The position numbers and the translations under genes were made by a program. Below the pieces are notes generated by a model. The model was not told the origin of the DNA and made no database searches. It saw nothing but the letters and a program-made list of their open reading frames with translations. A stretch of DNA of 64,000 nt from CAVVYJ01 sp963752495 (GTDB lineage: Bacteria > Pseudomonadota > Gammaproteobacteria > Burkholderiales > Methylophilaceae): NCBI GenBank assembly GCA_963752495.1, contig CAVVYJ010000002.1:248001-312000 (forward strand). Direction: 5' to 3'. This document shows, piece by piece, positions 35,340-43,707 of the stretch. How positions within the stretch are numbered: the stretch's first letter is position 1; each line of letters begins with the position of its first letter.

Positions 35340-36605
35340 TTGGATAAACTTATTATTGAAGGCGGTTACCCGCTTAACGGCGAAATTACGATTTCTGGTG
35401 CAAAAAATGCAGCGTTGCCGATTTTATGTGCAAGTCTATTAGCTGAAACACCGCTCACATTAACAGGCGTCCCAGCTTTGCGAGATGTGGCTACCACGCT
35501 GAAGTTGCTGGATACGATGGGCATCAAAGTTGCGCAAGAAGGTTCACAAGTTACGTTGGATGCAAGCGATGTGGCCTCTTTTGAGGCGACTTATGAAATG
35601 GTGAAAACCATGCGTGCTTCTATATTGGTGCTTGGCCCATTGTTGGCGCGTTTTGGTACGGCGCGCGTATCGTTGCCAGGAGGCTGTGCTATTGGCTCAC
35701 GTCCGGTAGATTTGCACATTAAAGGCTTGCTGGCCATGGGTGCGGCGATACACATTACGCATGGTTACATTCAAGCAAGTACGCTACATTTGCCTAATCG
35801 TCGCTTGCAAGGTGCTAAGTATTATATGGATTTAGTCACCGTGACAGGTACGGAAAACTTGATGATGGCAGCCGCTTTGGCGGAAGGTACGACAGTACTA
35901 GAAAATGCTGCAAAAGAGCCTGAAGTGGTAGATTTGGCCGAGTGCTTGAATAAAATGGGTGCAAAAATTACAGGTGCAGGGACGGATACAATCACTATTG
36001 TTGGTGTGGAACGATTAGCAGGTGCGACACATCATATCGTGTGCGATCGCATTGAAGCAGGCACCTACATGGTAGCAGCGGCCATGACGGGCGGCAGTGT
36101 TACATTAAAAAATGCGCGCGCAGATTTGCTCGAAGCGGTGATTGAGAAACTGCGCGAAGCGGGGGCAACCGTGACACACACGGTTGATAGTATTACAGTG
36201 AAAAGTGACGGAAAATTAAAGGCTGTGAATATCCGAACGGCGCCACACCCGGCTTTCCCCACCGATATGCAAGCGCAATTTATGGCGATGAATACGATTG
36301 CCGAAGGTGTTTCTACTACGGTAGAGACGATTTTTGAAAATCGCTTTATGCATGTGCAAGAATTGCAGCGTATGGGTGCGGATATTAACGTTGAAGGCAA
36401 CACTGCACTGGTGAAGGGGATTGCACAGCTAGAAGGTGCGAACGTGATGGCGACTGATTTGCGGGCTTCTGCTGGGTTAGTATTGGCGGGTTTGGTCGGG
36501 CAGGGCGAAACGGTCATTGACCGTATTTACCATCTTGACCGTGGTTACGAACATTTGGAAGAAAAGTTAACGCAATTGGGCGCAAAAGTGCGACGAAGTC
36601 ACTAG
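35340..36605 (+). CDS. murA: UDP-N-acetylglucosamine 1-carboxyvinyltransferase MurA
   Basis: First committed enzyme of peptidoglycan synthesis, transferring enolpyruvate from PEP to UDP-GlcNAc. It has 421 residues, normal length. The TTG start at 35340 directly abuts the grxD stop. N-terminal SGAKNAALPILCA and the catalytic loop LPGGCAIGSRPVDLH, with the fosfomycin-reactive Cys, are present. It is followed after 3 bases by hisG, so murA is likely co-transcribed with the his genes. Confidence 0.94.
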   Translation: MDKLIIEGGYPLNGEITISGAKNAALPILCASLLAETPLTLTGVPALRDVATTLKLLDTMGIKVAQEGSQVTLDASDVASFEATYEMVKTMRASILVLGPLLARFGTARVSLPGGCAIGSRPVDLHIKGLLAMGAAIHITHGYIQASTLHLPNRRLQGAKYYMDLVTVTGTENLMMAAALAEGTTVLENAAKEPEVVDLAECLNKMGAKITGAGTDTITIVGVERLAGATHHIVCDRIEAGTYMVAAAMTGGSVTLKNARADLLEAVIEKLREAGATVTHTVDSITVKSDGKLKAVNIRTAPHPAFPTDMQAQFMAMNTIAEGVSTTVETIFENRFMHVQELQRMGADINVEGNTALVKGIAQLEGANVMATDLRASAGLVLAGLVGQGETVIDRIYHLDRGYEHLEEKLTQLGAKVRRSH

Positions 36606-36608
36606 ATT

Positions 36609-37253
36609 ATGATTACTATCGCTTTAAGCAAAGGCAGAATTTTTGAAGAAACCACGCCGTTATTGGCGGCGGCTGGTATTCGTGCGCTTGAAGATCCGGA
36701 ATCTTCACGTAAACTTATTTTAGCCACCAATCGCGATGATGTGCGGCTGATTATTGTGCGTGCTTCGGATGTGCCGACTTATGTGCAGTATGGTGCGGCC
36801 GATTTGGGCATCGCTGGCAAAGATGTACTGGATGAGCATGGTGGTGAAGGCTTGTATCAGCCTTTGGACTTGCGAATTGCCAAATGCAAAATGATGGTCG
36901 CAGTGCGTGAAGGCTTTGATTACGAAGCGGTCATCCGCCAAGGTGCGCGTTTAAAAGTAGTGACAAAGTATGTGAAAACTGCGCGCGAGCACTTTGCGGG
37001 CAAAGGTATGCATGTCGATTTAATCAAACTATATGGCTCGATGGAGCTGGGACCGCTGGTGGGTTTGGCTGATGCGATTGTGGATTTGGTGAGTACGGGA
37101 GGGACGTTACGCGCTAACAATCTCAAGGCTGTTGAGCACATCGGTGATATTAGCTCACGTCTTATTGTAAATCAGGCCTCACTTAAGCTTAATCGCACGC
37201 AGCTGCAACCTATTATGGATGCGTTTGCAAGCGCCATAGGAAATGAAAAATAG
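36609..37253 (+). CDS. hisG: ATP phosphoribosyltransferase, short form HisG
   Basis: First step of histidine biosynthesis: ATP plus PRPP to phosphoribosyl-ATP. The 214-residue product is the short (HisGS) type, which lacks the C-terminal regulatory domain and needs a HisZ partner encoded elsewhere. N-terminal ITIALSKGRIFEETTPLL and the PRPP loop DAIVDLVSTGGTLRANNL are present. It is the first gene of the his cluster and lies 3 bases after murA. Confidence 0.94.
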   Translation: MITIALSKGRIFEETTPLLAAAGIRALEDPESSRKLILATNRDDVRLIIVRASDVPTYVQYGAADLGIAGKDVLDEHGGEGLYQPLDLRIAKCKMMVAVREGFDYEAVIRQGARLKVVTKYVKTAREHFAGKGMHVDLIKLYGSMELGPLVGLADAIVDLVSTGGTLRANNLKAVEHIGDISSRLIVNQASLKLNRTQLQPIMDAFASAIGNEK

Positions 37254-37259
37254 TAACAA

Positions 37260-38555
37260 ATGAAAATTCGACGTTTATCTACACACGATGTGAGCTTTGA
37301 CGCTGAACTAAAAGCGCTTCTGGCATTTGAAACTGCGCAGGACGATAGCGTAGACAGGGTTGTTGCGGGCATTTTGAAAGACGTGAAAGCACGCGGCGAT
37401 GCGGCGGTATTGGAATACACCAATCGTTTTGATAAAACCAGTGCAAGCAATTTGGCCGATTTAGAAATTAAAAAGCCCGAATTAATTGCCGCACTCTCTG
37501 CCCTGCCAGCCAATCAGGGAGAGGCTCTCAGGGCAGCGGCTGACAGAGTCAAAAGCTATCACGAAAAGCAAGTGATGCAATCGTGGAGCTATAGCGAAGC
37601 CGATGGCACGCTACTTGGTCAACAGGTGACTGCGCTTGACCGCGTGGGGCTTTATGTTCCTGGTGGTAAGGCGGCCTATCCTTCATCGGTGCTCATGAAC
37701 GCTATTCCCGCTAAAGTGGCGGGGGTGCAAGAGTTGATTATGGTGGTGCCAACGCCAAATGGTGAAAAAAATCAGTTGGTACTGGCTGCAGCGGCTATTT
37801 CTGGCGTAGATCGCGTGTTCTGCATTGGCGGTGCACAGGCTGTTGGCGCGCTGGCTTATGGCACAGAAACGATTCCACAAGTCGATAAAATTACAGGGCC
37901 AGGAAACGCTTACGTGGCAGCCGCCAAACGCCGTGTGTTCGGCGTGGTGGGCATTGATATGGTGGCCGGGCCAAGTGAAATTTTGGTGATTTGCGATGGT
38001 AAAACCAACCCAGACTGGATTGCCATGGATTTGTTCAGCCAAGCAGAGCATGACGAGTTGGCACAAGCCATTTTGCTGAGTCCAGACGAAGCGTTTCTAA
38101 ATGCGGTTGCTGCTAGCATGCAAAAACTTGTGCAAGAGATGCCGAGAAAAGACATTATCAGCACGTCAATAAGTGACCGTGGCGCGCTGATTTTGGTGAA
38201 AGATTTGGATGAAGCAGTGGAAATTTGCAATTATATTGCGCCAGAGCACTTAGAGCTTTCCATTGAAAATCCGCTGGAGCTCTCGAAAAAAATAAAACAC
38301 GCAGGCGCTATATTTATGGGTCGCGATACTTGCGAGGCGCTCGGCGATTACTGTGCCGGACCAAATCATGTGCTGCCGACTTCTCGCACTGCGCGCTTTA
38401 GTTCACCGTTGGGTGTTTATGATTTTCAAAAACGCTCCAGTTTGATTATGGTTTCAAGCGAGGGCGCACAAAAGCTTGGCAAGATAGCTTCGACTTTGGC
38501 TTATGGCGAAAGCCTGCAAGCGCATGCAAAGTCTGCCGAGTATAGAATCAAATGA
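37260..38555 (+). CDS. hisD: histidinol dehydrogenase HisD
   Basis: Zinc, NAD-dependent enzyme of 431 residues that catalyses the last two oxidations to histidine. Conserved segments VGLYVPGGKAAYPSSVLMN, DKITGPGNAYVAAAKR, AEHDELAQAI and the C-terminal GPNHVLPTSRTARFSSPL are visible. It starts 6 bases after hisG. The order hisG-hisD-hisC is the normal betaproteobacterial one. Confidence 0.95.
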   Translation: MKIRRLSTHDVSFDAELKALLAFETAQDDSVDRVVAGILKDVKARGDAAVLEYTNRFDKTSASNLADLEIKKPELIAALSALPANQGEALRAAADRVKSYHEKQVMQSWSYSEADGTLLGQQVTALDRVGLYVPGGKAAYPSSVLMNAIPAKVAGVQELIMVVPTPNGEKNQLVLAAAAISGVDRVFCIGGAQAVGALAYGTETIPQVDKITGPGNAYVAAAKRRVFGVVGIDMVAGPSEILVICDGKTNPDWIAMDLFSQAEHDELAQAILLSPDEAFLNAVAASMQKLVQEMPRKDIISTSISDRGALILVKDLDEAVEICNYIAPEHLELSIENPLELSKKIKHAGAIFMGRDTCEALGDYCAGPNHVLPTSRTARFSSPLGVYDFQKRSSLIMVSSEGAQKLGKIASTLAYGESLQAHAKSAEYRIK

Positions 38556-38571
38556 AGTGTAGGTTTAACTG

Positions 38572-39639
38572 ATGAGCCAGTTTTGGAGTGATGTCGTTCA
38601 CGGGTTAACCCCCTATGTACCGGGCGAGCAGCCAAAACTGGAAAATCTGGTTAAGCTCAATACTAATGAAAACCCCTATGGACCTAGTCCAAAGGTGATT
38701 GCTGCACTTAAGGCAGAAGCGGCAGACAGCCTGCGTCTTTACCCTGATCCTAATTCAGATAAACTCAAAACAGCAATTGCGGAATATCATGGTTTACAAT
38801 CTAACCAAGTGTTTGTCGGTAATGGGTCTGATGAGGTCCTAGCGCATGTGTTTCAGGCGCTGCTAAAGCACTCGCGACCTTTGCTTTTTCCAGATATAAG
38901 CTATAGCTTTTATCCCGTATATTGTGGTTTGTACGGTATCGAGTATGAAATGATTCCGCTGGATAGGCGCTTTGAAATAAATATTCATGATTATGATAAA
39001 CCTAATGGCGGTATTATCTTTCCCAATCCGAATGCGCCAACCAGTATCCCGCTTGAGGCAGAAAAGATAGAAGAGTTATTACAGAAAAATAAATATTCTG
39101 TAGTGGTAATCGACGAGGCTTATGTGGATTTTGGCACTGAGTCTGCCGTTGGACTAATAAATAAATACCCTAATTTACTTGTGACACAAACTTTGTCTAA
39201 AGCCCGCTCGCTTGCAGGTTTGCGAGTAGGCTATGCATTAGGGAATGCGGATTTGATAGAAGCTTTGATCCGTGTAAAAGACAGTTTTAATTCATACCCT
39301 ATTGATCGCTTTGCTGAGGCTGGGGCTATTGCTGCTATGCAAGATGTTGAATATTTTGAAGATACTTGCAAAAAGGTGATTGCGACGCGTGAAGCGTTGG
39401 TGAAACGTATGGAGGCTATGGGATTTACAGTGTTACCTTCAGGCGCAAACTTTATTTTCGCTAGACATAAAATATATGATGGAGCAGTGCTTGCAGCTAA
39501 GTTGCGTGAGCAAAGCATTATCGTGCGGCATTTCAAAAAGCCTGAGCGCATTGCAGCTTATATGCGCATCACAATTGGCACAGATTCACAATCAGCGCAG
39601 TTAGTTACGGCGCTAGAAGCTATTCTCAGGCAAGTATGA
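38572..39639 (+). CDS. hisC: histidinol-phosphate aminotransferase HisC
   Basis: PLP-dependent class I/II aminotransferase of 355 residues. The PLP lysine is in TQTLSKARSLAGLRVGYALG; LNTNENPYGPSP and the Arg-containing YMRITIGTD terminus are typical. It is 16 bases downstream of hisD. After it, the his operon is interrupted by a 193-base regulatory region and hps. Confidence 0.93.
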   Translation: MSQFWSDVVHGLTPYVPGEQPKLENLVKLNTNENPYGPSPKVIAALKAEAADSLRLYPDPNSDKLKTAIAEYHGLQSNQVFVGNGSDEVLAHVFQALLKHSRPLLFPDISYSFYPVYCGLYGIEYEMIPLDRRFEINIHDYDKPNGGIIFPNPNAPTSIPLEAEKIEELLQKNKYSVVVIDEAYVDFGTESAVGLINKYPNLLVTQTLSKARSLAGLRVGYALGNADLIEALIRVKDSFNSYPIDRFAEAGAIAAMQDVEYFEDTCKKVIATREALVKRMEAMGFTVLPSGANFIFARHKIYDGAVLAAKLREQSIIVRHFKKPERIAAYMRITIGTDSQSAQLVTALEAILRQV

Positions 39640-39653
39640 GTCATTTTGAGGCA

Positions 39654-39772
39654 TTGTAATTTTTACAATTCACAATAAAATGTTACTAAATTGTTGAAAT
39701 TACACATCAATTGCGGTTATGATGTCGCAATGTACAACATGTGCAAATAATATTTTGTAAAATTAATTTTAC
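39654..39772 (+). promoter_or_regulatory. hps promoter region with two inverted repeats
   Basis: A sigma-70-type promoter is visible: TTGAAA (39694-39699), 18-base spacer, TATGAT (39718-39723). It predicts a leader of about 100 bases. Upstream lies TTGTAA-ttt-TTACAA (39654-39668). Downstream of the predicted start lies a perfect 16-bp palindrome GTAAAATTAATTTTAC (39757-39772) and overlapping TGTACA/ACATGT half-sites (39731-39742). These could be operators. The 193-base gap before hps is otherwise empty. Confidence 0.6.
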
Positions 39773-39832
39773 TTACACACAAAGTATTAAATTTTTAATC
39801 GAATATTCAGTAAGCTCGGAGGAAGAAGCACC

Positions 39833-40774
39833 ATGGCACAAACCCAAATGGCATTAGATTCACTAGATTTTGACGCAACAGTTGCGTTAGCAACTAAAGT
39901 TGCACCACACGTAGATATTTTGGAAATCGGTACCCCATGCATTAAGCATAACGGTATTGAGCTTTTAAAAACGTTACGCGCTAAATTCCCAAATAATAAA
40001 ATTTTGGTTGACTTGAAAACAATGGATGCTGGCTTTTACGAAGCTGAGCCATTTTACAAAGCAGGTGCAGATATTTGTACAGTATTGGGTACAGCAGACA
40101 TCGGCACGATTAAAGGCGTAATTGATGTTGCAAACAAATACGGCAAACAAGCACAGGTTGATTTGATTAATGTTGCTGATAAAAAAGCGCGCACATTAGA
40201 AGTGGCTAAATTAGGCGCACACATCATTGGCGTTCACACTGGTTTGGACCAACAAGCTGCAGGTCAAACACCTTTCGCTGATTTGGCAATGGTAACTGGT
40301 TTAAATACTGGTGCTAAAGTTTCTGTGGCTGGCGGTGTAAAAGCTGCAACAGTAAAACAAGTAGTTGATGCTGGCGCTGACATTGTAGTAGCTGGCGCGG
40401 CAATTTACGGCGCTGCTGACCCAGCTGCATCAGCTGCTGAAATTACAGGTTTGGCACACGCAGGTAACGCAAGTGCAGGTGGCATGGGTAAATGGTTGCC
40501 ATGGGTGCTTATTGCAGGCGCTGTATTGTTAGGTTTGTATTTGCTAAAAGGTGGTAACACCGAGCAAGCAGCAACAGAGGCAGGCGCTGCTGTTGAGCAA
40601 GCAGTAGAAGCTGCTCCAGCTGCGGTTGAGGGTGCAGCAGATGCTGCCGCTGCAGCAACAGAAGAAGCTGCTACTGCTGCAGGTGATGCAGTTGACGCTG
40701 CTAAAGATGCTGCTGCCGCTGCAGTAGATGCAGCAGCTCCAGCTGAAGCTGCTCCAGCAGAAGAAGCAAAATAA
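39833..40774 (+). CDS. hps: 3-hexulose-6-phosphate synthase with C-terminal membrane anchor and Ala-rich tail
   Basis: First enzyme of the ribulose monophosphate cycle, condensing formaldehyde with ribulose 5-phosphate. Residues 1 to about 208 are a complete Hps TIM barrel (EIGTPCIKHNGIELL, ILVDLKTMDAG with catalytic Asp/Lys, GADICTVLG, VSVAGGVKA, ADIVVAGAAIYGA). Normal Hps ends near residue 210. Here a Gly-rich linker is followed by one strongly hydrophobic helix (221-239, WLPWVLIAGAVLLGLYLL) and about 74 residues (240-313) almost only of Ala, Glu, Asp, Pro and Val. A membrane-tethered enzyme is inferred. GGAGGAAG gives an excellent ribosome-binding site. It sits between hisC and hisB but has its own promoter and terminator. 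The isomerase partner is not in the window. Confidence 0.92.
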   Translation: MAQTQMALDSLDFDATVALATKVAPHVDILEIGTPCIKHNGIELLKTLRAKFPNNKILVDLKTMDAGFYEAEPFYKAGADICTVLGTADIGTIKGVIDVANKYGKQAQVDLINVADKKARTLEVAKLGAHIIGVHTGLDQQAAGQTPFADLAMVTGLNTGAKVSVAGGVKAATVKQVVDAGADIVVAGAAIYGAADPAASAAEITGLAHAGNASAGGMGKWLPWVLIAGAVLLGLYLLKGGNTEQAATEAGAAVEQAVEAAPAAVEGAADAAAAATEEAATAAGDAVDAAKDAAAAAVDAAAPAEAAPAEEAK

Positions 40775-40793
40775 GTAACTATTGAACTAAACT

Positions 40794-40820
40794 AAGCCGG
40801 CCTAGTGGCCGGCTTTTTTA
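40794..40820 (+). terminator. strong terminator after hps
   Basis: AGCCGGCC-tagt-GGCCGGCT is a perfect 8-bp GC-rich stem with a 4-base loop followed by TTTTTTA. It should insulate hps from hisB. Confidence 0.93.
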
Positions 40821-40828
40821 TTGCAATT

Positions 40829-40858
40829 TTGCGTGTAAGCGATAGTTTGGGTTAGAAT
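40829..40858 (+). promoter_or_regulatory. candidate promoter for hisBHAFIE
   Basis: TTGCGT (40829-40834), 18-base spacer, TAGAAT (40853-40858), about 55 bases upstream of hisB and just after the hps terminator. It would restart transcription of the second half of the his cluster. Confidence 0.5.
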
Positions 40859-40914
40859 GCTAATCTTATTGAAACTTAAAATTACTTCCTTCAAATTACT
40901 TAAGTAAATTTCAC

Positions 40915-41502
40915 ATGCGCAAAGCTGAAGTTACCCGCAATACCCTAGAAACACAAATTACCGTGGCTATTAACATTGATGGCACGGGTCAGTCGCAATT
41001 CAACACAGGCTTGGGTTTTCTCGACCATATGCTGGATCAGGTTGCACGTCACGGCATGATGGATATTAGCGTGCAGGCAAAGGGTGATTTACATATTGAT
41101 GCGCATCACACGGTGGAAGATATCGGCATTACACTTGGCCAAGCTTTTTTAAAGGCGATTGGAGATAAAAAAGGCATTAATCGCTATGGACATGCTTATG
41201 TCCCGCTAGATGAGGCGTTGTCTCGCGTTGTGCTTGATTTGTCTGGTCGTCCGGGTTTGGAGTTTAATTGTGAGTTCACGCGTGCTGCAATTGGTGACTT
41301 TGATGTGGATTTGATACATGAGTTTTTTCAAGGGTTTACTAACCACGCCCTTGTGACCCTACACGTCGATAACTTAAAAGGTAATAACTCACATCACCAA
41401 GCTGAGACCATTTTTAAGGCATTTGGTCGTGCCTTGCGCATGGCGACAACTATGGATTCTAGGATGGCCGGTGTAACGCCGTCTACAAAAGGCCTGCTAT
41501 AA
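40915..41502 (+). CDS. hisB: imidazoleglycerol-phosphate dehydratase HisB
   Basis: Mn-dependent dehydratase of 195 residues, monofunctional (no phosphatase domain, unlike enterobacterial HisB). The two metal-binding His motifs IDAHHTVEDIGI and NSHHQAETIFKA and the GFLDHMLDQVARHG segment are present. It follows the hps terminator and is the first gene of the second his segment. Confidence 0.95.
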   Translation: MRKAEVTRNTLETQITVAINIDGTGQSQFNTGLGFLDHMLDQVARHGMMDISVQAKGDLHIDAHHTVEDIGITLGQAFLKAIGDKKGINRYGHAYVPLDEALSRVVLDLSGRPGLEFNCEFTRAAIGDFDVDLIHEFFQGFTNHALVTLHVDNLKGNNSHHQAETIFKAFGRALRMATTMDSRMAGVTPSTKGLL

Positions 41503-41525
41503 CCAAAACGCCCGCTGTAAATTAA

Positions 41526-42170
41526 ATGAAAAATGTAGATATCGCCGTGGTTGATTATGGCATGGGTAATTTGCGATCCGTGTCAAAGGCAATTGAACAT
41601 GTTGCGCCAGACAAAACTGTGTTGGTGACGAGTGATGCTGAATTAATTAATCGTGCCGAGCGCGTTGTATTTCCTGGCCAAGGGGCGATGCCAGACTGTA
41701 TCCGTGAGATGGATTCACGAGGTTTGCGTGGGGCAGTGGTCGAGGCGACAAAGACAAAGCCGTTTCTGGGCATTTGCATTGGTCTGCAAATGTTGTTTGA
41801 ACGATCCGAAGAAGGCAATGCTGCAGGTTTGGGTTTGTTCAAAGGCGATGTCAAAAAATTTGCTACCGAGGAAATGCATGATGCATCAGGGCAAAAGCTC
41901 AAAGTGCCGCATATGGGTTGGAATCAAGTGTATCAACAACAAGAGCATTCTTTATGGGCTGATATACCTAGCGGCGAACGTTTTTACTTTGTGCATAGCT
42001 ATTATGTGCACCCTGAAGAGACCAATAAAATAGCGGGTTACAGCGAGTATCCCAATCAGTTTACTTGTGCAATTGCAAAAGATAACCTGTTTGCCGTACA
42101 GTTTCACCCAGAAAAAAGTGCACACGCAGGTTTGCAATTGCTAAGCAATTTTGTAAACTGGAAGCCTTAA
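41526..42170 (+). CDS. hisH: imidazole glycerol phosphate synthase glutaminase subunit HisH
   Basis: Class I glutamine amidotransferase of 214 residues that supplies ammonia to HisF. The catalytic Cys is in FLGICIGLQMLF, and the His/Glu pair in AVQFHPEKS. N-terminal VVDYGMGNLRSVSKA is typical. It is 23 bases downstream of hisB. Confidence 0.95.
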   Translation: MKNVDIAVVDYGMGNLRSVSKAIEHVAPDKTVLVTSDAELINRAERVVFPGQGAMPDCIREMDSRGLRGAVVEATKTKPFLGICIGLQMLFERSEEGNAAGLGLFKGDVKKFATEEMHDASGQKLKVPHMGWNQVYQQQEHSLWADIPSGERFYFVHSYYVHPEETNKIAGYSEYPNQFTCAIAKDNLFAVQFHPEKSAHAGLQLLSNFVNWKP

Positions 42171-42199
42171 GAATAATATTTTTTAACTTATAAAATACC

Positions 42200-42940
42200 A
42201 TGTTAATTATCCCAGCGATTGACCTCAAAGATGGCCACTGTGTACGTCTAAAACAAGGCGTAATGGAAGGGGCTACCGTATTTTCAGAAGACCCGGGTGC
42301 AATGGCGCGACACTGGGTGGATAAAGGCGGCAAGCGTTTGCATCTAGTGGATTTGAACGGTGCGTTTGCCGGAAAACCTGTGAATGAGGTAGCGATAAAG
42401 TCCATCGTCAGTGCGGTGGGTGGTGATATTCCAATCCAACTTGGTGGGGGAATCCGCGACTTGGATACGATAGAGCGCTATTTAGATAGCGGTATCAGCT
42501 ATGTCATTATTGGTACGGCTGCTGTAAAGACGCCGGGTTTTTTACATGAGGCTTGCTATGCTTTCCCAGGGCAAATTATGGTGGGGCTAGATGCCAAGGA
42601 TGGTAAAGTGGCAATTGATGGCTGGTCAAAGTTAACAGGACATGATGTGATTGATTTGGCTAAAAAATTTGAAGACTACGGCGTGGAATCGATTGTTTAT
42701 ACGGATATTGGCCGAGATGGCATGCTCTCTGGCGTGAATATCGAGGCGACGGTAGCATTAGCGCAAGCCTTAACAATGCCGGTTATCGCCTCTGGCGGAA
42801 TTACAGATTTGGATGATGTACGTAAGCTTTGTGCAGTGGCTTCCGAAGGTATTATGGGCGCCATTTCTGGCCGTGCAATTTATGAAGGCACCCTAGATTT
42901 TTCCGCCGCACAGAAACTTGCAGATGAGTTGAGCGCCTAA
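42200..42940 (+). CDS. hisA: phosphoribosylformimino-5-aminoimidazole carboxamide ribotide isomerase HisA
   Basis: TIM-barrel Amadori isomerase of 246 residues. LIIPAIDLKDGHCVRLKQG carries the catalytic Asp; QLGGGIRDLDTIERYLD and the phosphate-binding VIASGGITDLDDV are visible. Its stop overlaps the hisF start (TAATG). Confidence 0.95.
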   Translation: MLIIPAIDLKDGHCVRLKQGVMEGATVFSEDPGAMARHWVDKGGKRLHLVDLNGAFAGKPVNEVAIKSIVSAVGGDIPIQLGGGIRDLDTIERYLDSGISYVIIGTAAVKTPGFLHEACYAFPGQIMVGLDAKDGKVAIDGWSKLTGHDVIDLAKKFEDYGVESIVYTDIGRDGMLSGVNIEATVALAQALTMPVIASGGITDLDDVRKLCAVASEGIMGAISGRAIYEGTLDFSAAQKLADELSA

Positions 42941-43707
42941 TGGGGCTTGCGAAAAGGATTATCCCTTGCTTAGATGTGACGGATGGCCGCGTAGTAAAAG
43001 GCGTTAATTTCCTAGAGTTACGCGATGCAGGCGATCCTGTGGAAATCGCTAAACGTTATGATGATCAGGGTGCAGACGAACTCACCTTTTTAGACATTAC
43101 CGCAAGCTCGGATAATCGTGGGCTGATATTGCATATTATCGAAGAAGTGGCGAGCCAAGTATTTATACCGCTTACCGTGGGTGGTGGGGTACGCGAGGTT
43201 GAAGATGTGCGCCGCTTGCTAAATGCAGGCGCGGATAAGGTGAGCATCAACACCACTGCAGTGCTTAATCCCCAAATGGTGGCAGATGCCACGGCACGCT
43301 TTGGCTCACAGTGTATTGTAGTGGCGATAGATGCAAAAAAGGTGGACAATCAGCCTTTTGAGTGGGAGGTGTTTACGCATGGCGGCCGCAATCCAACAGG
43401 CTTGGACGCCGTTAAGTGGGCGCAACACATGGTAAAACTTGGCGCAGGTGAGCTATTGGTGACTAGTATGGACCGCGATGGAACTAAAATTGGTTTTAAT
43501 AATGCGTTAAATCACGCAATCTCGGAGGCGGTTGATGTGCCGCTAATTGCTTCTGGTGGCGTCGGTAATTTACAACACTTGGTTGATGGGATTAAAGAGG
43601 GCGGCGCAGATGCCGTGCTGGCGGCGAGTATATTCCACTATGGCGAATATACTGTACAGCAAGCCAAGGAATTTATGCAACAAAATGGAATCGAAGTGAG
43701 ACTATGA
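42940..43707 (+). CDS. hisF: imidazole glycerol phosphate synthase cyclase subunit HisF
   Basis: Cyclase subunit of 255 residues forming IGP and AICAR with HisH. IIPCLDVTDGRVVKGVNF with catalytic Asp, LTVGGGVREVEDV and PLIASGGVGNLQHLVDG are typical. The second conserved Asp is in TSMDRDGTKIGF. It overlaps hisA by one base and hisI by four. Confidence 0.95.
   Translation: MGLAKRIIPCLDVTDGRVVKGVNFLELRDAGDPVEIAKRYDDQGADELTFLDITASSDNRGLILHIIEEVASQVFIPLTVGGGVREVEDVRRLLNAGADKVSINTTAVLNPQMVADATARFGSQCIVVAIDAKKVDNQPFEWEVFTHGGRNPTGLDAVKWAQHMVKLGAGELLVTSMDRDGTKIGFNNALNHAISEAVDVPLIASGGVGNLQHLVDGIKEGGADAVLAASIFHYGEYTVQQAKEFMQQNGIEVRL

Noticed and set aside
36609..37253. hisG as a truncated gene
   Set aside because: 214 residues is the normal length of the short HisG form that works with HisZ.
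40500..40774. The Ala-rich tail of Hps as a frameshift artefact
   Set aside because: The frame is unbroken from the Hps domain through helix and tail, ends on a stop 20 bases before a strong terminator, and a frame slip would not produce a clean membrane helix followed by an acidic Ala-rich tail.
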